Source of the DNA: Paraburkholderia sp. PGU19
GTDB taxonomy: Bacteria; Pseudomonadota; Gammaproteobacteria; Burkholderiales; Burkholderiaceae
Length of the DNA stretch: 64,000 nucleotides
Assembly (NCBI RefSeq): GCF_013426915.1
Contig: NZ_AP023179.1
Location: 3,720,001 to 3,784,000 of the forward strand
Direction of reading: 5' to 3'
Shown: piece by piece, positions 27,672 to 36,156 of the stretch
Layout: each line of letters opens with the position of its first letter
How positions within the stretch are numbered: the first letter of the stretch is position 1
Notes under the pieces: model-generated
The model's input: only the letters and a program-made list of their open reading frames with translations
Database searches by the model: none
Told to the model about the DNA's origin: nothing
Program-made: the position numbers and the translations under genes

Positions 27672-28439
27672 ATGAAGACAGTCTTTGAAACTACCACCGT
27701 AAGGATCATCGAGACGAGCGACGCGGAGGGCGACACGCAACGCCAGCTTTACTTGGGCCCACCATTTAGCAGCATTCAAGGCGCAATAAAAGTCAACAAG
27801 CCCAAATTCCATGTACACGATTTCACCAAGAAGCTGACATATGGGGCGTTGTGCGTCAGGAACGGCGTGCATGACGCACTCGTCCTTGGCCTCGGGGCTG
27901 GCGTGGTGATCCAATCAATTCGTGACTTCGCACCTTCGGTGAAGATCGACATCGTCGATGTCAATCTTGAACTCTTCGAAGCGTCTCACAAATTTTTCTT
28001 CGACCTCGACTCCGACAACATCCAGCTATTTCATGAAGATGCGTACCATTTCGTTGACAGAGCGAACAAGAAATACGACTACATTTGCTGCGATATTTTC
28101 GGCTCAAGTCTAGAAGTTCCCAATTACGTTCTTTCGGGGGAATTGGCTGGAAAAGTGAAGCACTGTCTGAGCGCAGAGGGAATATTTGCGATCAACACAC
28201 ACCGTCAGTTGCACAAGAGTCTTGTCGAGTCGCTGTCCAAGAGCTTCGAGTTCGTCTTCTCGCTCCCAGGCAATAACTGCCTGCTCCTGTGCAGCGACGT
28301 CTGGCCGCAATTCGTCGCCGACGATGCGTTGATCGCGCAGCAACTTCAGAATAACGTTGATATCGCGTCGATCCACCACGACATGACGCTGACGCAACGC
28401 GTCGACATTCAAGCACAGCCGAAAACCGCATCCGCGTAA
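27672..28439 (+). CDS. Spermidine-synthase-fold (SAM-binding) protein
   Basis: A 255-residue protein with the layout of polyamine synthases/methyltransferases: VLGLGAGVVIQSIRDF at about 71-86, the acidic strand end DIVDVN, then LFHEDAYHFVDRANKKYDYI followed by CCDIFGSSLEVPNYVLSGEL. True spermidine synthases have GGGDG in motif I; here it is GLGAG, so a polyamine product is doubtful and a methyltransferase or other SAM-dependent role is possible. GGA lies seven bases before ATG 27672. The coding sequence is clearly less GC-rich than its neighbours (51 of 120 bases are G/C at 27961-28080 by hand count), a sign of horizontal origin. It is the outermost gene of the glycan island. Confidence 0.75.
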   Translation: MKTVFETTTVRIIETSDAEGDTQRQLYLGPPFSSIQGAIKVNKPKFHVHDFTKKLTYGALCVRNGVHDALVLGLGAGVVIQSIRDFAPSVKIDIVDVNLELFEASHKFFFDLDSDNIQLFHEDAYHFVDRANKKYDYICCDIFGSSLEVPNYVLSGELAGKVKHCLSAEGIFAINTHRQLHKSLVESLSKSFEFVFSLPGNNCLLLCSDVWPQFVADDALIAQQLQNNVDIASIHHDMTLTQRVDIQAQPKTASA

Positions 28440-28813
28440 AGCAACTGCGCAGACCTTTATTCAGAAGAGCCCACGTCCTGCGATTCATTTTCTCGCAGTC
28501 CGTATTTGCAACCGTTGTGGTGCTTAGGAAATGGCGTGGATTTCGCACAAGCGTGACCAGCCCGACGCTCGATGTGGGGGACAACCGCCTGGGCGTATCG
28601 CGACGTGCCGGCCTTACGCGGCTCTTGCCGCGCAGCCCGTCGCGAACGCCATCGCACCGTCTGCCCTGATTTGGGCAAGTGGTAAGCGTTTGTGTCTGAT
28701 AGGTGAAATTTGCAGCTGATTACTTCGTGCGTGAAATCGAGCCCAAGGAACGCACCATAAACAAGACCCCATCGATCTAGGTCGTCTGTGCTGCAATCGA
28801 GATCTGGAAGATT
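28440..28813. other. Island edge next to tRNA-Arg, no gene seen
   Basis: No gene is supported. A minus-strand frame (28457-28843) runs into the tRNA and is rejected. This is the side facing the tRNA 3' end, where integrated elements usually insert, but no integrase fragment or repeat of the tRNA end was recognised. Confidence 0.4.
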
Positions 28814-28889
28814 TGGCGCGCCCGGCTGGGATCGAACCAGCAACCCCTGCCTTCGGAGGGCAGTACTCTATCCATTGAGCTACGGGCGC
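28814..28889 (-). tRNA. tRNA-Arg (anticodon CCG)
   Basis: A complete cloverleaf is readable on the minus strand. The acceptor stem GCGCCCG (28889-28883) pairs with CGGGCGC (28824-28818). The D arm is GCTCAATGGATAGAGT, and the anticodon stem CTGCC/GGCAG closes the loop CTCCGAA (anticodon CCG). The T arm is GCTGG-TTCGATC-CCAGC, with discriminator G and an encoded CCA (28816-28814). It reads CGG arginine codons. Its 3' end faces the glycan island. Confidence 0.96.
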
Positions 28890-29146
28890 ATTCGGCAAAA
28901 AGCGCTGCAAAATCACGCAGTTGATGCGAGATATGGCGCTAAAGCGAGACCGAGAGCATACCCGGTTTCGGGCGGCCCGTCCACCGAGAGCGGGCTTGCG
29001 CGGGCGCCGGGCGCCATCGAATGGCCCCGGACGGTTCGCCTGGCCCGGCCAGCCACGCAACAAACGCCACCCAAACGTCGAAAGTGTTCGCGTAAACGCC
29101 TACTGAACACCGTCCGACCCGCTCGCCGGCGCCGAAACCTTCCGTC

Positions 29147-29152
29147 TATAAT
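29147..29152 (+). promoter_or_regulatory. Candidate -10 element for the cytochrome c gene
   Basis: A perfect TATAAT occurs 77 bases before the cytochrome start, in otherwise GC-rich sequence. The -35 region 17 bases upstream is poor, so it is only a candidate. The rest of 28890-29229 shows nothing else. Confidence 0.4.
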
Positions 29153-29229
29153 CGTCCGTGGCTGATCAAGAACAAAGTTGTTGCCGTCGCGCTGTACCGC
29201 TCACAATACCCACGGGAGACGAGACAAGC

Positions 29230-30162
29230 ATGAGCGAAGCACCACACGGAGCCCCGATCAAAACCCCCGGACAGCTGATCGCCGCAGTCATCGCTGGTTT
29301 TGCTGTCCCCATCGTCATCATCATCCTGCTCGCTTATTACGTCGACAACTCGACCCGCACGGGCGCGGGTACCGACAGTCTGTCCGACGCCGCAGTCAAC
29401 GCGCGCACCGAACCCCTCGCCAAAGTCGACATCCGCGACGCCAATGCGCCGCGCGTCTACAAGACGGGCGAGGAAGTCTACAAAGCCGTGTGTTCGGCGT
29501 GTCACGCGTCGGGCGCGGCAGGCGCGCCGAAGTTCACCAACACGGCCGACTGGGCGCCGCGCATCGGCGAAGGTTTCGATACGCTCTGGCACAACGCGCT
29601 GACGGGCAAGGGCGCGATGCCTGCGCGCGGCGGCACGAGCCCGGACGACTACAGCGATTACGAAATCGGCCTCGCCGTCGCGTACATGGCGAACAACGCG
29701 GGCGCGAAGTTCGCAGATCCGCCGAAGCCTGTGCCGGGTCAACCAGCCGCAGGCCCGGCCGGCGCTTCGGGCGCAGCGGCGGCTTCGGGCGCCGAAGCGG
29801 CATCGGGCGCAGCCGGTGCCTCCGATGCAGCAGGCACCCAGGCCGCTGCCGCAATGGCCGCCATGGCCAACGTGCCGCAGGCCGCGGCGCCCGCATCGGG
29901 CGCGGCGCAGAGCGCGGACGCATCGCAGGCGGGCAAGGCGCTGTATCAGCAGGTCTGCCAGGCCTGCCACGCGGCGGGCGTGCTGAACGCACCGAAGTTC
30001 GGTGACAAGGAAGCCTGGGCGCCGCGCCTGAAGGAGCCGATGGAAACCGTCTACAACTACGCGCTGCACGGCAAGGGCGCAATGCCACCGAAAGGCGGAT
30101 CGAGCGCGTCGGACGCTGATGTGAAGGCCGCCGTCGATTACATGGTCAACGCGTCGAAATAA
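29230..30162 (+). CDS. Membrane-anchored diheme c-type cytochrome
   Basis: A 310-residue protein with one N-terminal membrane anchor (residues about 17-37, AAVIAGFAVPIVIIILLAYY) and two cytochrome c domains facing the periplasm. The heme sites are CSACH (Cys88-His92) and CQACH (Cys243-His247), and each domain has a later GKGAMPARGG or GKGAMPPKGG loop holding the Met ligand. The two domains resemble cytochrome c5 and each other. They are joined by an Ala/Ser/Gly-rich flexible linker at about 175-235. It likely shuttles electrons to a terminal oxidase or another partner. ATG 29230 has GGGAG upstream; an in-frame ATG-like start at 29158 would put a non-family tail before the anchor. Confidence 0.9.
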   Translation: MSEAPHGAPIKTPGQLIAAVIAGFAVPIVIIILLAYYVDNSTRTGAGTDSLSDAAVNARTEPLAKVDIRDANAPRVYKTGEEVYKAVCSACHASGAAGAPKFTNTADWAPRIGEGFDTLWHNALTGKGAMPARGGTSPDDYSDYEIGLAVAYMANNAGAKFADPPKPVPGQPAAGPAGASGAAAASGAEAASGAAGASDAAGTQAAAAMAAMANVPQAAAPASGAAQSADASQAGKALYQQVCQACHAAGVLNAPKFGDKEAWAPRLKEPMETVYNYALHGKGAMPPKGGSSASDADVKAAVDYMVNASK

Positions 30163-30190
30163 GCGCCGCGCATCTTTCAACGCGCAAACA

Positions 30191-30221
30191 AAAATCCCCG
30201 CCTCAATAGCGGGGATTTTTT
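30191..30221. terminator. Bidirectional terminator between cytochrome c and rep
   Basis: AAAATCCCCGC (30191-30201), a seven-base loop, then GCGGGGATTTTTT. The stem has A-run and T-run on opposite sides, so it can stop transcription from both convergent genes. Confidence 0.92.
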
Positions 30222-30260
30222 ATGCCTTCAGCATTTACGCACAGCGCGCGTTCGCGCCAG

Positions 30261-32348
30261 TCAAGCCTTCTGCAACAGCGCCTTGAGACTCGCCAGGCGA
30301 TCCTTCGGCGACATCGGCGCTTCTTCCGGCGTTGGAGGCGGCGCTTCGTCGAGACCCATCTCGGGGATGAAGCGCGACGGCTCGCACACCACCGTCTCAC
30401 GCGCCCGCTTGCGCTTCTTGCACCAGTTCAAATGCAGGCTGCGCTGCGCTCGCGTGATCGCAACATACATCAGCCGACGCTCTTCCTCGATGCGCTCATC
30501 GTCGATCGGGCCGTCGTCTTCCGTGCCGCCGCGATGCGGCATGATGCCTTCCTCGACGCCGACGAGGAACACATGCGGATATTCCAGCCCCTTCGACGCA
30601 TGCACCGTCGAAAGCCGCACTGCATCGGGATCTTCATCCTTGCCTTCGAGCATCGACATCAGCGCGACCGTCTGAATCAGTCCGAGCAGATTCTTGCCGG
30701 TGTCGGCGAGACCATCGGCGTTGTCGTAGCCTGTCTGTTCGGTACCAACTGCCGGTTCAGGCTTCGTGCCCTTGCGCTTCAACCATTCGAGAAACTCCAG
30801 CACGTTTTGCCATTTCGACTGCGCCTGACGCTCGTCGAATGCGTCGTACAGATAAGCTTCGTAGTGGATCGCTTCCATCATGTCGTCGAGCACGGACGTC
30901 GCCGCATCCTTGTCGGCCCGGTCGCGCAGACGCTGCATGAAATCGCAGAACATGCGCAGCGGCTCGACCTGACGTGCCGACAGCCGCGCCTCAAGGCCGC
31001 CCATGTACACGGCTTCGAACAGCGACACCTTCGCCTGCCCCGCGAACGCGCCGAGCGCTTCGAGCGTCGTATTGCCGACGCCTCTGCGCGGCGTCGTGAT
31101 CGCGCGGATGAACGCGGGATCGTCGTCGGCATTGGCGATCAAACGCAGATACGCGCAGATGTCCTTGATCTCGGCCTTGTCGAAGAACGACTGGCCGCCC
31201 GACAGCACATACGGAATCCGCTCGCGCCGCAGCACCTGTTCGAAGATGCGCGCCTGGAAATTGCCGCGATACAGGATCGCGTAATCGCGAAACTGCGCGC
31301 GTCGCTCGAACTTGTGCGCCGACAGGCGAAACACGACCGACTCCGCTTCATGCTCTTCGTCGTTACACCCGGTGACGGTGATCGAATCGCCCATGCCGTG
31401 CTCGGACCAGAGCTTCTTCTCGAAGAGCTTCGGATTGTTCGCGATCACGTTGTTCGCCGCCGTCAGGATGCGCACCGTCGAGCGGTAGTTCTGCTCGAGC
31501 TTGATCACGTGCAGCTTCGGAAAATCCTTGCCGAGCTGCGCGAGGTTTTCGAGCGTCGCGCCGCGCCAGCCGTAGATCGCCTGATCGTCGTCGCCGACGG
31601 CCGTGAACGCGGCGCGCGGGCCCGCCAGCAGCTTCACCAGTTCGTACTGGCACGCGTTGGTGTCCTGATACTCGTCGATCAGCAGATAGCGCAGCTTGTT
31701 CTGCCAGCGGTCGCGCACCTGCTCGTTGTTCTTGAACAGCTCGGCGGGCAGGCGGATCAGATCGTCGAAATCGACGGCCTGATACGCGTGCAGCGTCGCG
31801 ACGTAGTTGCGATAGACGATCGCCGCCTGATGCTCGTCCTCGTTCGATGCAATCGCCATCGCTTCGTCCGGCATGATGAGGCCGTTCTTCCACAGCGAGA
31901 TGATCGCCTGGATCTTACGGATGAAGCCCTTGTCCGTCGAGCCGACCTGCTCCTGGATCATGCCGAAGCAGTCGTCGGAATCCATGATCGAGAACTGCGG
32001 CTTCAGGCCGACATGCTCCGCCTCCTGACGCAAAATCTGCACGCCGAGCGAGTGGAACGTGCACACCGTCAACTGGTTGACGGGCACCTTGCGGCCTTCC
32101 TTACCGGGCGTCGTGAGCGTCTTGCCTTCGAGCAGCTTGCTCACGCGCTCGCGCATTTCGGCGGCGGCCTTGTTCGTGAACGTGACGGCGGCGATATGGC
32201 GCGGCTCGAAACCTTTGTTTTCGATCAGGTGCGCGATCTTCTGCGTGATCACGCGCGTCTTGCCGCTGCCCGCACCCGCGAGCACGAGGCAGGGACCGTC
32301 GAGATAGCGCACCGCTTCGCTTTGGGCGGAATTCAGGCCTGCGGACAT
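30261..32348 (-). CDS. rep: ATP-dependent DNA helicase Rep
   Basis: A superfamily 1 3'-5' helicase of 695 residues that helps replication forks pass protein roadblocks. All main motifs are visible: LNSAQSEAVRYLDGPCLVLA, Walker A GAGSGKT, AAVTFTNKAAAEM, VDFDDLI, Walker B DEYQDTN, GDDDQAIYGWRGA, LEQNYRST, TVHASKGLEYPHVF and YVAITRAQ. The sequence follows E. coli Rep rather than UvrD or PcrA along its length. ATG 32348 (MSAGLNSAQ) matches the family N-terminus; the open frame continuing to 32741 reads Arg-rich non-family sequence. A C-terminal basic and proline tail is beyond the helicase core. It is monocistronic and ends at a bidirectional terminator. Confidence 0.94.
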   Translation of the reverse strand: MSAGLNSAQSEAVRYLDGPCLVLAGAGSGKTRVITQKIAHLIENKGFEPRHIAAVTFTNKAAAEMRERVSKLLEGKTLTTPGKEGRKVPVNQLTVCTFHSLGVQILRQEAEHVGLKPQFSIMDSDDCFGMIQEQVGSTDKGFIRKIQAIISLWKNGLIMPDEAMAIASNEDEHQAAIVYRNYVATLHAYQAVDFDDLIRLPAELFKNNEQVRDRWQNKLRYLLIDEYQDTNACQYELVKLLAGPRAAFTAVGDDDQAIYGWRGATLENLAQLGKDFPKLHVIKLEQNYRSTVRILTAANNVIANNPKLFEKKLWSEHGMGDSITVTGCNDEEHEAESVVFRLSAHKFERRAQFRDYAILYRGNFQARIFEQVLRRERIPYVLSGGQSFFDKAEIKDICAYLRLIANADDDPAFIRAITTPRRGVGNTTLEALGAFAGQAKVSLFEAVYMGGLEARLSARQVEPLRMFCDFMQRLRDRADKDAATSVLDDMMEAIHYEAYLYDAFDERQAQSKWQNVLEFLEWLKRKGTKPEPAVGTEQTGYDNADGLADTGKNLLGLIQTVALMSMLEGKDEDPDAVRLSTVHASKGLEYPHVFLVGVEEGIMPHRGGTEDDGPIDDERIEEERRLMYVAITRAQRSLHLNWCKKRKRARETVVCEPSRFIPEMGLDEAPPPTPEEAPMSPKDRLASLKALLQKA

Positions 32349-32556
32349 CGTGTGTGGATGAGTAATGGATTGAGGGCGCTTCGCGACGAACGGCCCGAGA
32401 ACATGCAGCGAGACGGCGCTTGCGACGCATCGTATCAGGCGGCCGCTCGGCGCTTGCCGAACTGCCCGTCGATGCGCCACGCATTGATTCCATGCGCTTT
32501 TTGCCGTTCGCGTGAGAGCCGCGATGTTAACACGAATGCCGCTTCTACAAACCTGC

Positions 32557-34212
32557 TCAACCCTGCGCACATCCGCGCGGGTTGGAGCAGACATCACCCG
32601 AGCAGTGCTGGTGACGATTCGCGCCGGGGGATCGCACCCCGGAGGTCTGGATTGCACCCATTGGCCGCGTTGCCGGGGCCGATGGTGCGGAACGGGAGCG
32701 GGCCTTGGCCCGTTCCCTGTCCGACCGGACATGCGCTGCATGCGCCGCTTGCAGGCTCCTCTTTACGCCGGCCCACAGTGACCACACATGCTTCGCACGA
32801 TTCCTCACGGGTAGCGCGAAGGTGACATGACCACTGCCGCGCGCGGGCACATGGCCACTGCGCACTACCGGGCGTTCTGACAAGCCCAATCCTCTGCGGG
32901 CGATCGCACACGCGGCGCCCATGTGTACCGAAATGCCGTGCCGTTTCGCATGGTTGACAGCGCCGATTACCGACGTGTAGGCCGGGTTGACCGCGATAGT
33001 CTCCACGCCACGGCGAAAACACGCGCTGTCGATATTGGTGATGATCCTGCTGTAGGAAAGCGACGAAAGCATCCGCGAGTAACGCGCGCCCGTCGCCTCC
33101 AGTTCCGCCTTTTTCCTTGCGAAGTCAAGCAACTCATGCACGACAGGCTTGCCAGCCGCGCTGGCGAACTCGGCTATCACCACGCAGGCATCGCCGATCA
33201 GTGCCTCGGCCTGCTGCCTGGACTTACCGTAGGTGGCGAGATCAATCCGCAGCGTACGGACCAGGTTGCCCGAGGAATCTATCTCCGACACCGCCAGATG
33301 GTCCGCATTGACGTCCACGCCAATCGCCCCGCACTGGCGGTGCGTCGTTCGAACCGGTGCCCGGACCGCCATGCAGACGAACACCCGCCAGCCCTTGACG
33401 TCGCGCACGAAGCGATAACTGATGGCTGTGCCTGTGCGCCGGTATGCGGGCTTGTCATGCTTCGTCTGGATCTGCACCCGCTGGCTCGACAGCAGCGCCG
33501 CCACGATGTCCTCGTGGCCATATGCGAAATGCACACCAGGGATCGTGATGTACCGACCCTCTGCGGCCAGTGCATCAGGCAGGCGCAATTTGAGCGTCAG
33601 CGTACCGTCCTCTTCAACGCTTGCTTGGCACGATTGATTGCCGGCCGTCTCGTCCTTACTGCCGAGCACAAAGAACTGCGCGTCGCGTTGCGCCTGCCAG
33701 TCGGCTTTCCATTCGGCGTGGCTGGCGTAGCCGTTTTGTGCCAGCGCGAACTGGGCGCGGAAAAGCTTGCGCGAGCCAAAACACAGCCGCACACGGCCGG
33801 CCTTCTGGTCGGCCTGAATCTGGTCCAATCTGGCATGCAGGATGCCCAGACGGCGACGCTTCTGGTGCAGCCTTGCGCTGCCGGGCGCCTGCTCCTCAAG
33901 CCTGCCAATCACTGTCACTGCATGCCTGATCTGCCGCGTGAGGGTCGCCACTCGTTCCGCGCGCGACACCACGATACTGTCGATCTTCCCCTGAAGACTG
34001 ATACGCATCGCGTTGAACTGGCGCGCCGTCAGGCCATGACGCACAAGGAACTCGCGCTTGAGGGCGTTCAGGTCGCTGCTTCCCGCCTGCAATGCCGCGA
34101 AGAGGCCGCGTTCCGCCCGACCATACAGCGCCGCATAGGCGTCCAGCCACGCGGACTGCCCTGCGCCAAGGGCAAGGCGTGACTGGTACGTGTAGAGTCG
34201 CGGGTTGACCAT
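32557..34212 (-). CDS. TnpB-like (IS200/IS605 OrfB-related) protein, stand-alone
   Basis: A 551-residue relative of TnpB, the RNA-guided nuclease of IS200/IS605 elements. The RuvC-like part has Asp300 (GAIGVDVNADHLAVSEID) and Glu360 (KPVVHELLDFARKKAEL). The usual third Asp (DxNAAxNI) aligns with His430 in SVHMGAACAIARRGLG, and the CxxC zinc ribbon normally between YTS and that motif is missing. The pattern NPAYTSVIG ... IARRGLG is that of a known TnpB-related subgroup. The C-terminal about 60 residues are low-complexity Arg/Ser/Pro. No tnpA or IS end is seen. ATG 34212 is chosen; it lies only 26 bases after a LexA box, so expression is probably damage-inducible (inference). No strong ribosome binding site is seen. 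Confidence 0.83.
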   Translation of the reverse strand: MVNPRLYTYQSRLALGAGQSAWLDAYAALYGRAERGLFAALQAGSSDLNALKREFLVRHGLTARQFNAMRISLQGKIDSIVVSRAERVATLTRQIRHAVTVIGRLEEQAPGSARLHQKRRRLGILHARLDQIQADQKAGRVRLCFGSRKLFRAQFALAQNGYASHAEWKADWQAQRDAQFFVLGSKDETAGNQSCQASVEEDGTLTLKLRLPDALAAEGRYITIPGVHFAYGHEDIVAALLSSQRVQIQTKHDKPAYRRTGTAISYRFVRDVKGWRVFVCMAVRAPVRTTHRQCGAIGVDVNADHLAVSEIDSSGNLVRTLRIDLATYGKSRQQAEALIGDACVVIAEFASAAGKPVVHELLDFARKKAELEATGARYSRMLSSLSYSRIITNIDSACFRRGVETIAVNPAYTSVIGAVNHAKRHGISVHMGAACAIARRGLGLSERPVVRSGHVPARGSGHVTFALPVRNRAKHVWSLWAGVKRSLQAAHAAHVRSDRERAKARSRSAPSAPATRPMGAIQTSGVRSPGANRHQHCSGDVCSNPRGCAQG

Positions 34213-34238
34213 AAATCGCTGATATCGGTCCCGGATAA

Positions 34239-34254
34239 CTGTATGAATATACAG
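34239..34254 (-). promoter_or_regulatory. LexA (SOS) box upstream of the TnpB-like gene
   Basis: CTGTATGAATATACAG is a perfect CTGT-N8-ACAG palindrome. With flanks it matches 17 of 20 positions of the E. coli consensus. It lies 26-42 bases before ATG 34212 on the minus strand. A weak -35 (TTGCGC) 17 bases before TACTGT would place the box over the -10. The plus-strand gene starts 244 bases away and is a less likely target. Confidence 0.75.
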
Positions 34255-34497
34255 TATCAGGCCGGCAGCAGTCGCGCAACCGCCATATATGAAACCTGCC
34301 CAAATGAGCAAATTAGTTCGCCGGTTTGCGCAGCTGTCAATGACTGGACAGCCCTTTCCGATACCTCCGCTTATGCCTTTCAGACAACATCCTCCCGGCG
34401 CGCGCCGCCCAATGCGCCACGGCGCGGAGCGCGGCCGTGCCACAATTGCAACGTTGTGCGCCGCCCCCGCGGCGCGCCGGTTTTGCAGGGAATACGC

Positions 34498-35547
34498 ATG
34501 TCTTCATCGCTGAAAATTGGCTTGATGGGCTACGGCTTTGCCGGCGCCACATTTCACGCGCCGGTGATCGAACACTGCGGACGCGCGAGCGTTGCCGCGA
34601 TCGCCACGGGTCAGCCGGACAAGGCGCGCGCCGATTATCCGAACGCAACGATCGTCGCCGATATCGACGCGCTGCTCGCGCTGTCGGATATCGAATGCGT
34701 CGTGATCGCGACGCCGAACGACACGCACTTCGACCTCGCGCGCCGCACGCTCGACGCAGGCAAGCATGTCGTCGTCGACAAGCCCGTCACGCTCTCCGCC
34801 GCCGATGCCCGTACGCTCGCCGATCTCGCGCAAAGCAAAGGGCTAGTATTCGCGCCGTTCCACAACCGTCGCTGGGACGGCGATTTCATGACCGTGCGCG
34901 ACCTGATCCCGAGCGGCGAACTCGGCCGGATCACGCATTTCGAATCGCACTTCGACCGCTTCCGTCCGGGTATCCGGCAACGCTGGCGCGAAGAGGCGTC
35001 GCGTGGCGGCGGCCTGCTGTTCGATCTCGGCCCGCATCTGATCGATCAGGCGTTGACGCTGTTCGGCGCGCCCGAAACGGTCTATGCAACGGTGAAGGCG
35101 TATCGCGACAACGCGAGCGCGCCGGATTACGTGCATCTGCTGCTCGGCTATGCAAATCACGAGGTCGTGCTGCACGCGAGCGCGCTGACGGCCATCGTCG
35201 CGCCGCGCTATTCGATCCACGGCACGCGCGGCAGTTATGTGAAGCACGGGCTGGACACGCAGGAAGATCAGCTGAAGGCGGGCTTGCGTCCGGGTGATGC
35301 CGGTTTCGGCGGCGGCAACGAAGCTGGCACGTTGCGGGTGCTGGAAGGAGAACAGGAAGTGCAGCGCGATCTGCCGACGCGCGACGGCGCGTACGTCGAG
35401 TTCTACCGCGCGCTGGCGGCATCGATCCATGATGGCGTGCCGTTCCCGGTCAGCGCCGCTGACGCGGTGGACGTCATGACCATCATCGAACTCGCGGACC
35501 GGAGCGAGAAGGATGGGGTGAGGCTGGCGTTCAGGCGCGGCGCGTGA
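34498..35547 (+). CDS. Gfo/Idh/MocA-family NAD(P)-dependent oxidoreductase
   Basis: A 349-residue dehydrogenase. The Rossmann part starts LKIGLMGYGFAGATFHAPVI; VVIATPNDTHFDLARRTLDA and KHVVVDKPVT carry the family lysine (VDKP), followed by a C-terminal beta-sheet domain with FDLGPHLIDQALTLFG (catalytic-region His). It resembles E. coli YdgJ. Substrates of this family are sugars, inositols or related polyols; the exact one is unknown. AGGGAA precedes ATG 34498. A longer frame from 34243 crosses the LexA-box region and is not family-like. It stands alone, divergent from the TnpB-like gene. Confidence 0.9.
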   Translation: MSSSLKIGLMGYGFAGATFHAPVIEHCGRASVAAIATGQPDKARADYPNATIVADIDALLALSDIECVVIATPNDTHFDLARRTLDAGKHVVVDKPVTLSAADARTLADLAQSKGLVFAPFHNRRWDGDFMTVRDLIPSGELGRITHFESHFDRFRPGIRQRWREEASRGGGLLFDLGPHLIDQALTLFGAPETVYATVKAYRDNASAPDYVHLLLGYANHEVVLHASALTAIVAPRYSIHGTRGSYVKHGLDTQEDQLKAGLRPGDAGFGGGNEAGTLRVLEGEQEVQRDLPTRDGAYVEFYRALAASIHDGVPFPVSAADAVDVMTIIELADRSEKDGVRLAFRRGA

Positions 35548-35774
35548 CACACGGATAGCTCCTCACCTTTGTCGTTCGCTGTTCTGTTTCAGGCCGGATT
35601 TCGTGCCGGCCTTCTTTGCGCCCTCAGGATTTCCGCAGGGCGTGAACAAAACCTCCCGCGCTGGCCCCACCAGCAACCGACGGCCGCAAGACCATGCACG
35701 CACGGCGCGATCGCGCGCCGCCCGTGCCCGGCCGCAGTCCGTATCGGACGGGACTTATCAATTGGAGAAACTCT

Positions 35775-36134
35775 ATGAAACGTATCGTTCGCGCGCTTGG
35801 CTGTTGTGCGCTGGTTTCGGCGCTCGCCGCGTGCGTGGCCCCGCCGTCGCAGCAGCTCGTCGAGCCCTCTCGCGCGCCGAATCCGCACGAAATGGCAGTG
35901 CGTCGCCTCGAACAGGTCGACGGCCGCATCGACAATATGGGCCGCAGCATCGATGCGCGCGTGAACCAGGGGCACTATCCGCCGCCCGAAGGCGCCGCGC
36001 TGCATCACCGGCTCGATACGATCCGCCACGAAGCGCACGACATGGCTGGACAACACGGCGGCGGCCTCACGGGCGACGAGCAGCGCGTGCTGAATCAGGA
36101 ACTGGATGCGGCGTCGGCGGCTGTCAACCGCTGA
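35775..36134 (+). CDS. Small putative outer-membrane lipoprotein
   Basis: A 119-residue protein with a lipoprotein signal: MKRIVRALGCCALVSALAAC, the last Cys fitting a lipobox (SALAAC). The mature part is short and charged, with RRLEQVDGRIDNMGRSIDAR forming a helical stretch and a QHGGGLTGDEQRVLNQELDA segment that recalls small Burkholderia lipoproteins of unknown role. GGAG lies before ATG 35775. Residue +2 after the Cys is Val, with no inner-membrane retention Asp, so outer-membrane sorting is expected. No function is assigned. Confidence 0.8.
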   Translation: MKRIVRALGCCALVSALAACVAPPSQQLVEPSRAPNPHEMAVRRLEQVDGRIDNMGRSIDARVNQGHYPPPEGAALHHRLDTIRHEAHDMAGQHGGGLTGDEQRVLNQELDAASAAVNR

Positions 36135-36156
36135 TCGCACCTTGGCGCGGGCGTGA

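Noticed and set aside
28457..28843. Minus-strand 128-codon frame before the tRNA
   Set aside because: It reads into the tRNA-Arg gene and has no ribosome binding site or family similarity.
32349..32741. N-terminal extension of Rep
   Set aside because: Arg/Pro-rich non-family residues; ATG 32348 matches E. coli Rep.
30222..32825. 867-codon plus-strand frame opposite rep
   Set aside because: Shadow of rep; the true gene shows all helicase motifs on the minus strand.
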